DNA of 64,000 bases from positions 1,469,001 to 1,533,000 of the forward strand of contig JAPYXD010000695.1 of the NCBI GenBank assembly GCA_030998225.1, in the 5' to 3' direction. The translations under genes and the position numbers were made by a program. Numbering within the stretch: the stretch's first letter is position 1; each line of letters begins with the position of its first letter. A model generated the notes under the pieces. That model was not told the DNA's origin. It saw only the letters and a list, made by a program, of their open reading frames with translations, and ran no database searches. This stretch comes from Diplolepis rosae (Eukaryota > Arthropoda > Insecta > Hymenoptera > Diplolepididae). This document shows positions 49,693 through 60,489 of this stretch, piece after piece.

Positions 49693-50556
49693 CAGCCGTC
49701 TGGTTGGTCGGCCCCCCGAAGGCCTCCGCGTCCCCTCCCCGCCAGGGCTCCTTGTCACCCCTCCCCCTCGCGCTCGAATAGCCCCTCGTGGCTCGGCGCG
49801 CTGCTTCTGCTACCGTCGATGCTTCTACACGGTACTTGTATCCCTACCACTTCGGCAGCTGCTACCTCCTCGCTTCTTCGAACAAGAATTCCCCACTTCG
49901 TTGCTACTCGAGAACTCCCTCTCCACTTTTCCTTCTCCGTCTCCTTCGCCGACCAGCGCTACTCTTTTCCCTGCAACTTATTCTTCTTTCTCCCCCTCCG
50001 GCGCCGCCGTCGTCTACGACGACGACTTTGGCACCCTTTCCTTGAGTCTTTCTTGACTCTTTCTTCGCCCCTTCCCTCTACCTTTCTTTTTTTTGCTTCT
50101 TCCTTCTTGTCAGGTTTTTTCTATTTTTCTTTTTCTTCCGCCTCTTCTTCCTCGTGTTTTTATTTTCGCTATTCTTTACATCACACCTTCCGCCGTGGAA
50201 TTGATGCCAACAGCTGATGTTGCTCTGTGTCTCGGTATCGAAGGATCGTCCTTGAGATGAAACCGCGACGATTCTTCAGAGGAATCGGTTCGTGGTAGAG
50301 GCTACTGCAGCACTCTTTGCTTTTGCCGCTGCCACGACGGTTTCTACTTGCACTACTTCTGCTACTCTTCGATTTGTTTTTGACGTTGTACTTGTCGATG
50401 GTATTGCTCCCGTTGATTGTTGCGATAAAAGCGGCTGGAGCGCTCGCTGGCAGAATCCTCGTGCTCCCGCCTGGGAGCTGCATCCTTCGAGTTCGCCAAA
50501 GGGCTAACTGCCCCTCGCTCCCTCGTCTCGAATATCCACTCTTTTATAGTATCCGT
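49693..50556 (-). other. pros: pros 5' UTR part of exon 1, with upstream ORF
   Basis: Between the initiator ATG and a clear acceptor, TTTTTTGTTTCAG|ACGG (AG at 50557-50558). GC content and base texture match exon 1, not the flanking AT-rich intron. It contains a 100-codon upstream open frame (ATG at 50483-50481, stop at 50181, AAGG just before the ATG) that ends about 490 nt before the main start. TATAAAA also occurs just inside the acceptor (about 50541-50547), so transcription starting in this exon cannot be excluded. Seen: acceptor, uORF, TATA-like word. Inferred: UTR status. Confidence 0.6.
50181..50483 (-). other. Upstream open reading frame in the pros leader (100 codons)
   Basis: Starts MQLPGGSTRILPAS and ends ASIPRRKV. 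It is basic and Ser/Arg-rich, with no domain I recognise. The start has A at -3, so scanning ribosomes should use it, and it ends well before the prospero ATG. It could limit translation of the main frame or encode a small peptide. It could also be chance, because the GC-rich leader has few stop codons. Confidence 0.4.
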
Positions 50557-53492
50557 CTGAAACAAAAAATATTTTCTTATATTTATAGATTCCCATTATT
50601 CAAATAGACTGAGATCATTTTTAAAATTTTATAAGAATTCATTTTTTGAATTTTCTTTTCAAACGAAATAGAGCGCTTAAAAAGTAGCGAATTATACTAA
50701 ATTAAAATTTTTAAACTTAAAATATTTAAAATTAAAAAGTAAAACTTCAAATTTTTTAATGCTGCCTTGGCTTATATTATTTCAATAATATAGTAGTAGG
50801 TTCCACTGTATCAAGGAATATAACAGCCTAAAAATATTAATTTTCTTCTTTGTATTTAAGTAAGTAATAACAAAAGATATCACAGTGAATCGATTTGCAT
50901 TTTACCCTTGTAATTGAAAAGAATTCTGTCTGGGTAAATTAGCAAAGCAGTTAAGAGGGCCTTGATTTCTTTGATAAAGCTTGTCCAAGTACACGATAAT
51001 CTCAGAAGCACACGAAAAAAAAAAGAAACAAAAAGAAAAAAACCAGTATTTTCGCGAAAGTATATAGCGCAATTCTTGAATATCGAGGGTCGCGGCTAAG
51101 TAGAAACTGTGGTTGCATTAAAAAGGGAGAATCAAGTCTCTTCGAAGATTTCTTGTTGCTATACAAAAATTACAGACCTGAATATCTTATTGACCAAAGT
51201 TGTTTCACTAAGTCGTTAAGACTCGAATTTATCTTTACATCCACTTTATTTATCAATGATCTTGAAATAAAATATCAGATTATTAACTTTTCTTCTCTGA
51301 TTCTCAATTTCTTAAGCCTTTGGTATTTTTTGCCTGATTTTTATTATCTTGATTGTTAAATGCAGTGAATAGAGCAATCAAATTACTTTTTCAAGATATC
51401 AACATGTATCTCGCTCTGATAGACGATAAAGAGCTGATCAATAAATGGTTATCGAAAGTTCTCAACCGATAGGTTGTTCACTCATTGTCGCACTTGGGAC
51501 AAATAGATGCGCTTGCATGTTTCAGAATGTGTCCTGAGTTTAGGGTGCTTGTTTGTGTGAATAGTAGACAGACGTTTATGTTACGTAAATGCAAACTACG
51601 TTAGTTGTAGTACGCAATGCGTGTTTCCGAAGCAACAGCTGAGCAGTTTGAAGCACCTGCCCTCGATAGTTCAACATACGATGGCTCACCTCGAAGCACG
51701 AGCCACAAACCAGCTTACAGATATTCTAATCCAATAAATGCAAAACATTTCTGGATTTTTATTTCTTCAATCTAGAAGAAAAATTACTCTCCGAATATGA
51801 TTTTATAGAAGGGCTACTTATTCTAGTAGCAGTTTTTTGACCAATTCATATTAAAAATCTTCTAATCCAATTCATACCATTCTGATTTCTATTAATTCAA
51901 TTGATACAAAAATCAATAGAAAAAAATGATTAGAAATTAAACAACCACTATTTGAATTAGTGGAATATTACAGTGAATTAGTAGAAAACTACCAACTATT
52001 AGTGGAAATTCCTTCTAAAGAAATTGGTAAATAATTTTGCACATTTAAATTGGTAGTTGTCCATTTATGCAGACGTAGGGTGCAGCACAATTTAAAAAAA
52101 TGTTTATTGTCTTTTTCCAATTAAGAAACTCTTGACTCAAATTTAACTGCACGAAGTGATGTTTTGATATGCATTTGCTAAAGAATTAGTTAAGATAAAC
52201 TAATTACATAGCCAATATCGAGTCCATAATTGAAATTATTGATTTGAATTTAAAGAGTATGGAATCACTTATTTTCTAATATCTAATTTTATTTAATTAT
52301 TAATTAATTTAAATTAATTTAAAAATATTAATTTAATATCTAAAATAATATTTCTAGATTTAATTTATAAAAAATGTGCCAGTAATTGATTCCGTGAGAT
52401 TTTCTGTTTTTTATTAGTCATTTTTGCTGAATTTAGATTTTAGAAAATTTATCACTACTGATAATATTAATAGAAATGTTCAATAATGCAAATTAATGAC
52501 TCACTTTTCACAAATTCAGATTTTAAAAAACTCTCTTTCTTTTTAAGTGTAAATCAATGAAAATTTGACTAAATTTAAATCAGTGGCCTACTTTTGGCTA
52601 TGTAATTAGTCATTTTCAACTGTTTTTTATTGAAAAATGACTGACTGCATATCCAAGAATGGGTAATTAATTTTAATTTCGTTAAATTTTGACTGTCCCA
52701 TGTGGAAATTTTTTGTCGGCCCTCGCGAGGCCTTATGTGGTTTTCTCCTTTACAATAATGGCCCTACGTTGGCACATCATAAAGGCCCCCCAAAAAATCG
52801 ACATGCACCCCTTCGAAGGTCCTATGAAGAATTCCCTATTTCCAGTGAAGTGGCCCAATGTAGAACCTAGCTAAGTCCACTATATAAAAGGGTCAGCAAC
52901 CAAAAATATAAGTTCAAATGAAAAAAATACAGATGACATTAAGTATCATAGTTCCATTCCCTTGATCATTTTTGTCAAGCTAATCTTTAGAATAACCGTC
53001 TCCATAAATTACATTTTTAAATTAAAATTATTTTATATATATTTTGCAAATTTGTATTTTCAAATCAATAGTTTTTTTTTTTGGAACATTTGGTAACAAT
53101 TTAACCTTAGTTTTTGAATTTATTTTTGTTTCATTTTCAAGTTTGGTGATTGAACTTGGAAATTCTTTTGTAGCAAATGATAGAGGCAAAGATACTGTAA
53201 AATATTACCTTTTTGATATGAAAAATGTCGAGGAAAAGCCCCATTAATTCTATTATTAAAATAGTGCTTGTAGATAAATCGAGAAAGGCAAAATACGAGA
53301 ATAGTTATTGACTGTTTGGTATAAAAGCAGATATGGAAGGAATGGTTTGAGGAAATAAAGGACGATCAGATTAGGTTTGGTATTATCAATAAGTTATCTA
53401 AAGTCCAATTACTGGTACAGCGAAAGCCGTGTGGTGTGACATATGGTGCGATCCTGAAGACACGTAGAACGATAAGGTTGAAAACACTTTAC
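50557..53492 (-). other. 5' flank or first intron of pros
   Basis: AT-rich, no open frame of note. Near 51.60-51.72 kb there is a less AT-rich patch with two E-boxes, CAGCTG at 51636 and CACCTG at 51654. A degenerate AATCAGT-type element lies at about 52430-52660. If the candidate exon at 53.5 kb is real, this stretch is an intron. Confidence 0.45.
52430..52660. mobile_element. Degraded copy of the AATCAGT-type MITE
   Basis: Contains ATCAGTGGCCTACTTTTGGC followed by TATGTAATTAGTCATTTTCA, aligning with the 43.9-kb segment CAGTGACCTCTTTTTAGCTA. Ends eroded. Confidence 0.45.
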
Positions 53493-53730
53493 CTGGGGAG
53501 GCTTCGAGGGGGGCCATCGCGAGCTCCCCCACGCACACCTTTCTCTTTACTTCCCTGCATGCCTTCATGCGTGAGACAGGAAAAAAGGTGCTCTGTCGGA
53601 AATGGCTTTAGGAACTCGCACTCCACCCCTCGACCTCGGAGTCGGAAGTAAGCGGAAACTAATTACACGTGAGAAGCGTGTTCACGGCGATGAGCACCTA
53701 GGACACGAGTGTTCGTCCTCATTGTCATCA
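53493..53730 (-). other. Candidate non-coding upstream exon of pros
   Basis: A GC-richer, non-repetitive island in AT-rich flank. On the minus strand it ends CCCCAG|GTAAAG (GT at 53491-53492), a good U2 donor that could splice to the acceptor at 50557-50558 across a 2.9-kb intron. No coding frame is needed. The upper edge is a guess from the TATA-like word at 53751-53756. It could instead be an enhancer. Confidence 0.33.
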
Positions 53731-53750
53731 CTGGACAATAGTCAGCCATG

Positions 53751-53756
53751 TTTATA
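53751..53756 (-). promoter_or_regulatory. Candidate TATA box of an upstream pros promoter
   Basis: Minus-strand TATAAA in the context GCTTATAAACATGG. About 25 nt downstream is CCAGTGA, a poor initiator match. It sits just upstream of the candidate first exon. Weak evidence on its own. Confidence 0.22.
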
Positions 53757-54112
53757 AGCTTATCAGTCCTCTGCGAGACAAACTAAGTCAAAGCTGCATT
53801 GTCTTCTAGTTACAATTATTCATGTCAATCTTTTCTATTGAATTTTTTTACACCAAGCACATTATTCTATATACGGAATTTCTTTGAATCAAAAAAGTTT
53901 TTCTGTTTCAAACAATTTTTTTTTGTTCTGAACAAATCAGTTTATTAAAATTTGAAATGATTTGTTTGGATTAATGAGACTTTTATTGAATCAAAAAAAG
54001 TTTGTTTGATTCTGATAAACTATACTTCCATCTAACAAAAGCATTGTGTTTAAATGAAACATAAATTGGTTGAATGGAAAAAAATTCATTCGAATAAACT
54101 GAAATATTTCTT

Positions 54113-54270
54113 TACACGGAAATAAATAGTTCAATAAAGTTTATAGAACTGTTCAAGAGTTGGGGATACAGGCATTTACGGAACATAGTTCTGGAATATT
54201 ATTGACATTATTATATTGAATGCTCCGCGTTTTATTCAAAACAGTTCTGTAAATTTACCAACATTTAATT
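54113..54270. mobile_element. Partial CGGAAAAAATAG-family MITE
   Basis: Starts TACACGGAAATAAATAGTTC and continues AATAAAGTTTATAGAACTGT, matching the 42166 and 54363 copies. The opposite terminus is not clear. Confidence 0.5.
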
Positions 54271-54325
54271 AATACAAGCAGAATTTAGTAAGTTCAAGCG
54301 AAAAATTGTTCAGTATACGGTTAAC

Positions 54326-54558
54326 AATATTTTTGGATAATTCAACTAAAGGTAGTCCGACAACAAACTGACTCAAACACACGGAAAAAATAGTTCAATG
54401 AAGTTTATAGAACTGTTCAAGAGCTGCGGATACTGTTCTTTAAATACCTGTATCCGCGACTCTTGAACAGTTCTACAAACTTCATTGAACTATTTTTTCC
54501 GTGTGTTTGAGTCAGTTTGTTGTCGGACTACCTTTAGTTGAATTATCCAAAAATATTT
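54326..54558. mobile_element. Near-perfect palindrome containing a CGGAAAAAATAG MITE
   Basis: Arms of about 108 bp with very few differences surround the centre TGTTCTTTAAATACCT. The complementary arms extend outside the MITE ends (CACGGAAAAAATAG at both sides) into about 40 bp more each side (GGATAATTCAACTAAAGGTA). The element is therefore either larger than other copies or inserted at the centre of another foldback. Confidence 0.75.
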
Positions 54559-55813
54559 AATTAACAAAATTCAAATATTTGCTCGACTCATTTAAATCGT
54601 AACTAAACAAACCATTTTTGGTTACATAAAACGAATTCTACTTTGGTGAAATTAATCAAAACTTTGGCTAACCGTATAACAAGCAATTTCTTTGGTTGGG
54701 TTAACCAAATATTTTATGAGTAATATTGAATTAATTCAAAGTATAAAGTTACTTCGTTAATAAAATGAAAACAATAGAGTTCGATTTACATTGTTTCTGT
54801 AAACGGAATTAAGATTTATAAAATAATAAAACTTTAGTGCTTTTCAGTTTTAGCGAAAAAAATAAAAGTCAAATACAAAAAGAATCTTTTTTCGAGAAAT
54901 ATTTGAATGAAGGAAAAAAACTTTGGGAGTTAATTTATATGTTGGTTGGTGTAATTGTTTGAAAATGCCTGAACATGTTTTAAATATTACTAAAAATTAG
55001 AAAATTTACTAATTGAGGGTGAGTGACTTCGACTGCATAAACCAATATGACATCTTTGTATAAAATTCTAAGAATTTCATCATGAATTATTTTAATACCA
55101 GGTGGATAACATTTTTCCTCACTATCGGAAAAATTGATCTGTTAGAACGTTCAATAAAGCCAGACTTTATAAAAATTGAATTTTTCACTGTAGGTAGTTC
55201 TGAAGATTCACAAAAGACCAGAGATGAAGTTAACATTGATATCGAAATAATCGAATTTTCCTACGTAGTCAGTTGATGTAATTGTCAATATGGTCTGTTA
55301 CATTTTCCCTACGGTTATTACACATTTTCAGTAAAATTGTCAAAGACTTCCAATTAATTTTTTTTACTTCCAACTTATTTTCAAAGTGCATGTAACCTTT
55401 CTCTCTCAATTTCAGTGAGTAATTGTTTTTACTAATTCCAATCAGCAATTTCTTTACCGAGAAAACAAATAAAATAAATCGATTAAATAGTTAGAAATTA
55501 TTTACTGAATGACATTAGTATAAGAGAGTTATAAAATTAAGATTTGCCTTCAAGAAATTTATATGCTTGGATTCCATCATAAGAGTGAAACCAAATAAAC
55601 AGAAGTTTACTTTCTTCTTCAGATAATTTGAAAACAAAAATTAGAATCATTTTGATTTTCTTAATTTTTTTCTGAGTATGAGGATTTGAGTTTTACAAAA
55701 ATTTGTTATACCCACACTTAATTATTTTGAAAATTTTCCATGTTTTTTTTCCTTTTGTTTGAAAATGTAACGAAAAATTCTGAAAAAATAAACTTGAACG
55801 TAAACCTTGAATT

Positions 55814-56483
55814 TAATGTAGCAAACACGCGAAAATTAGGTCTCAGGCAAAAATAGATAATTTTTTTTTCCAGAATAGCAATATTATTATTGAAGGCATC
55901 ATTTAAAAAAAGAAAGATTATTTTTCAAGAAAAATATTTGAAAGACAGAAAAATAATTTTATTAATAATTTTTATTTTTGCACTGACTTTTTTTCTTATT
56001 ACTTCATACCAAAATTTAAAAAATGACGCGATTCTAATAAATAACAGATCATTCTTTCAGGGAAAAGATTCTCTACAACTCGACTATTTTAAATTTTTGA
56101 AAATTAATTTTTTAATGCCTGAAACCACTATCAAGCAATTTTCCAAAATGAAATTTTTATAAACAAATTGCTGAATTTGATAATAATTGATTAATTTCAA
56201 CAATCAAAAACGGTAAATTTGTAGAAAATCTTTTCCCTGAAAAAATTATCCGTGATTTATCAGAATCACATCATTTTCAAAAATTTGGTATAAAGCGATA
56301 AGAAAAAAAGTTTGTGCAAAAATAAAATTTATTAACAAAATTATTTTTTGATCTTTCAAATTTTTTTCTTGAAAAATAATCTTTCCTCTCTTAAATGATA
56401 CTTTTAATATTAATATTGCCATTCTTAAAATCAAAATTATCTATTTTTTCCTGAGACCTAATTTTTACGAGTGTACTACCTTA
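55814..56483. mobile_element. Long-TIR foldback element, most complete copy (~670 bp)
   Basis: The outer ends TAATGTAGCAAACACGCGAA and, inverted, TAAGGTAGTACACTCGTAAA are followed by long complementary arms (AAAATTAGGTCTCAGG). Open frames read inward from both arms (55890-56162 plus, 56434-56246 minus) and share RKIILLI-FIFA. They are mirror translations of the arms. No transposase is visible. Confidence 0.7.
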
Positions 56484-58180
56484 ACTGACCTGAATTCAAC
56501 GATCGACGTATAGAGGATCGTGAACGCACTTGACTTGCCATAGCAATCATTTCCTGCGCGTCATATGAGGTTTTATGCTCAAGCAAGTGATTCGATTTTA
56601 AAGGGTGATTACGAAAATGGGTGAGTAGGTACTCTGATGAAGTTCAATCGAATCGTTTTTATAAATCTTTCATTTTAAGATGATCAGATTCAGAGGATAC
56701 ATACCTAAAAGCTTGAAGAGCCTGGGGATGTATTCTCTAAATATCTCTAGGGAACTCCAGGAGTTAACGGATTTCCAGGCCAGATAGTCTTTATTGTAGA
56801 ACTATTGGTTGTTCAAGAGAGCTGATAATTCCGAATATCCAAGTTTGGTAATTAACGAAGAATCGACCTTCCATGCACGACTCTCTTAATTTGTATAGCA
56901 GTCTTTCAAGGATACTCGAGTCGAGATTATTTTTTGTAACTCCATGCAATTATACTTCAGAACTTATTTCTGAAGACAGAATTACAAGATGGAGTTTTAT
57001 TTAATATTCTCATAATATTTTTGTGTGGCATAGAAATATTTTAGAGATCTTCACAGAAGTAGAAAATTTAAATGAAATATTAATTTACAATTTCTAGCAG
57101 TTTTTATAAAAAGCTAAATATGTTAGGTGTGATTTCGGTTTAATTATCGATCGATAAAAATTAACTGATCTTAAATTGAATATTTTTTTATGTGTGAGTG
57201 AAAATGAAAAGAGCAGGTTTTCTTGATTTTCAAAAGTCCAATATAGAAGAAACATTTGATAACTTGAATAACAAAAATTCTATTTTAAACAATATTATTG
57301 TTATCAGAAATTTTTAATATCTCTAGAAATAAGATCTATTTACTTTCATTTACACTGAAATTCATCTCTGAATTTTATGATTAGATTAACTCATTTATTG
57401 GAAATATTTTCTCTCTTATCGTTCATCATTGATTCATTGTCACTGTCAATTATTCATAGTTAAAAACATTATCGAATCTGCAAAACATTCGAATAGCTGT
57501 TCATAAATGTCAATATTCTGTTATTGAATTATTAATTTCAATCGCCAAGATAATTAAAAATCTAATTGCAAATTTCATCGTTTCAAGTTTTATCCATAAA
57601 TTACTAAATATCCCTATTTTCAGCTGCGTTCTACTAATTAAGGAGAAGGTAAAACTTTTAAAAACTACAATCCTTCTTTCGGATCGTGAGAACAGAATTT
57701 TTGCCCTTAATAAAGGAATTTTATTTAAAAGACAAATGAAAGTCAGTTTCAGTCTCACGACCTTTAAGAGGAAGTTGGGAAGGATTGGACTAATTTATTC
57801 ATTCACCCCCCTGCTAGAAATTCGACATTGGCTTCCCAGAGTCAATCTAGCACCTTTTTCGTTTAAGCAATGGCTGTCTGGATTCGAAAACCTAGCATAG
57901 CATGCAATTATGCAAGCCAGTCTTTCAACTTACGATTTCAAGAGGAACTAGTTTATCCATACACAGTCTGACTAGACAGATTCGAGGTAGTGACTTGCTA
58001 GTCTCTCTAGATTCAGCTTAAAAACTGCCAATACACTACTCAGTGACAATTTAGGAAGCCCTATCAGAGGATTTTCAATGCAATTTTCAAGAGAATTAAA
58101 CTCTTATAGGTACGAGGAGAGTTGCCATTCTTGTGCCACGAGAGGGTCTGTAGGATGATCTAGATAGCTAATGCCAGTTT

Positions 58181-58713
58181 CCCGTGTAGAAAAATTTCAT
58201 GGCGCTGGTCAGCGCCAGACCAGACTGTCTGATTTCCAGTTCTGGCGCTGACTATAAGGCCTGGTCTGGGGCTGGCCAGAACTGTAACGTTTTTGTACGA
58301 TCAGCCGCTAGGCAGCGGCTGGCCAGCCACAAGCCAGCGGTTAGTCAGCCATGAATTCGCGGCTCGTTAGCCTCTAATTGCTGGTCAGTTAATAAAGTTT
58401 TGGTTGAAAAACAATTTTAATTCAACATTTATCGACTTCGATTAAAAATCATAAAGTAAGTAGTAGTAATATTTGCAAAAAAAGAGATACTTGTTTCCAG
58501 GCGCGTAATAAATGTTTCTAAAAACTTGTTACTTACCTAGAGATTTTTCGAAACTTGTAAAAAAAATTCGTTTGCCACACAAACTTTTTAGTCATGAAAT
58601 GCTGACCAGCGCCAGATCTGAGCCAGACCAGAACTTCCAGACTAGCCGATCTGGACGTTGCCAGACCTGGGCCAGATCAGACAATAGACTGCCATGGAAT
58701 TTTTCCACACGGG
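58181..58713. mobile_element. 533-bp MITE with GC-rich CCAGACC/GGTCTGG interior
   Basis: The ends CCCGTGTAGAAAAATTTCAT and, inverted, CCCGTGTGGAAAAATTCCAT are followed by GGC on both sides. Inside each end are clusters of GGCGCTGG, GCCAGACC and CCAGATC-type words in both orientations, plus AGCCGCTAGGCAGCGGCTGG. An AT-rich core follows. Much richer in GC than its surroundings. Confidence 0.78.
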
Positions 58714-59284
58714 TTGTAATTTCCACCAGATCCTTTTCGGCCTTACCTTCTTCTTGTTTAGTTTGTAAAGGATTCTAAAAGACTTGATATCACATGGCGT
58801 GCGTACCCCAACATGACGTTGTTGTGACGGCATGTGCATCGGAATTCCACCCCCCCATAGGTGTCACGTGATTACGGTAGAAATACACAGGGGTTATTCG
58901 CAGGGGGTAGCATGGGAACTCGATCGTGGTCATCAGCCCATGTCCGCCATACGAAGGAACGCACCATGTTGCTTCCCCTCGTTTATAAAATTATTGTAAC
59001 ATTTGTTTCATTATTATCGAGTCGCTTACTCGACCCCAAGCCAAGGGTAGACTAGCACACGATTAAACGTCAACTATGTACACACCCCCGCATTTTGTAT
59101 TCACCCTTACAACTACATCTAAATAGGACATAAATACCAACAGAATTATGCACATAAACACCGAAGTGTATGTCGAACATGTTATCAGGCAGCCGCGATG
59201 CAACAAGTTAACGGGTGTCAAATGATGTGTTATTAATTAAAGGTTAATTGCGTTAATGCGCCGATGAAGTGATCTGCGCCCATT

Positions 59285-59316
59285 TTATTATTATTATTAT
59301 TATCATTATTATTATT
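59285..59316. repeat. (TTA)n microsatellite
   Basis: ATT/TTA units with one C interruption. Confidence 0.85.
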
Positions 59317-60392
59317 TCGCAATGGAATCGTTTTCAATTCACTGGCGTGCGTCCAAAATCCTACGAGTATTAAACGTTTTTCATAATTCACAGCTTGTTA
59401 AATTTTGTGTTGTTTTTACTTCCATTTCGCGGTTATACCGTTTCATCAATTAACACCGCTTCTCATAATGTTACATATATCGTTGACCTTTGATCGCTTT
59501 TCAATGAGTTTGACGCGTTTTATAAACAATAGAGGTCAGCGGCACGATTGCATTATTTCAGCCATGTGCTTCATTAACACTTTCGATTTTGGTTTCAATT
59601 TCGATAATCCGATTTCAAATTTAATGGAAATCAGTGAATTTTAATCGAACTTCAACTCATGTTTTTTTATAATCTTGTGATGAATACTGTCATTTGCTGT
59701 TGTAAGATAAAAAGCTTTCTTGATCATTAAATCTGAGTGATTACATCTCTGGTTGAGTCTTCAGGAGAAATTTCTTTCATTTGATAGTAACGGTTTTCCA
59801 GGTGACAGTATCTTCTTTTGTAAACCACAACGGTCATCTGATTCTTAGACGTTTACGATTTTCAGAAGATTCACACTCTTAACCGTTGAAGAAACAACAT
59901 GGAGAGGGATTCTTACTGAAGACTAACGTTACCCTATTTGAAAAATTACCGAGGTAACTTGCCAATCTCTTTCAAGACTTTTCACCAGATATATTTATAG
60001 GATATAGGCTCCTCCTGGCATTCCCATGACTTCTCTGTGGGAAATTTTAACGTCTGATATTGAAAGCTGCAAAAAATCTTATGGCGCCCTACGTTCTCCC
60101 TTGGGAAGGAAGTAGGAACACAACGGTCTTTACCCTCAAGGGCGTAGACTTCATCTTACGTAACCCGATTTAAATACCCTCTACTTTAATTTTCAACAGT
60201 TTACCAATACTCGCTACTTCTCGTAATAGAAGAAACATTTTTTACTTGAAAAAATTAATAATCGTGACTCTTATCAAAGTTCAAATATTTTTATACGTAC
60301 GCCCTGAAATCTGCTATTGTATAATAAGAACGTTTATTTGTGTGCATTTATCACAGCTGTTACGTAATTGTTACATAAAAGTTCTAGAATAT

Positions 60393-60489
60393 TTTCGTCT
60401 CATGTGTGTCACAGTTACATGGCAAAAAGCGTTCTATTACGGCTATATAAAATTTCTTGTTATGTAATTGTGACACGCATGAGACGAAA
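60393..60489. repeat. Inverted repeat with 28-bp arms
   Basis: TTTCGTCTCATGTGTGTCAC at 60393 and GTGACACGCATGAGACGAAA ending at 60489 are complementary with two mismatches around a 41-bp loop. Probably the core of a small foldback element; flanking TGTTACATAA-like words also recur inverted. Confidence 0.6.

Noticed and set aside
49693..49758. Longer N-terminus for Prospero starting at 49758
   Set aside because: The codon at 49758 is GTG, and the 22 extra residues resemble no family N-terminus. The ATG at 49692 starts the acidic MMSSEEE sequence.
47532..49781. Many plus-strand open frames opposite prospero exon 1
   Set aside because: They are antisense shadows of Gln, Pro and Ser codon repeats in the real exon.
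50541..50547. TATAAAA as the pros promoter
   Set aside because: It lies just inside a strong splice acceptor, and I find no good initiator at the usual distance. Kept only as a possibility in the UTR entry.
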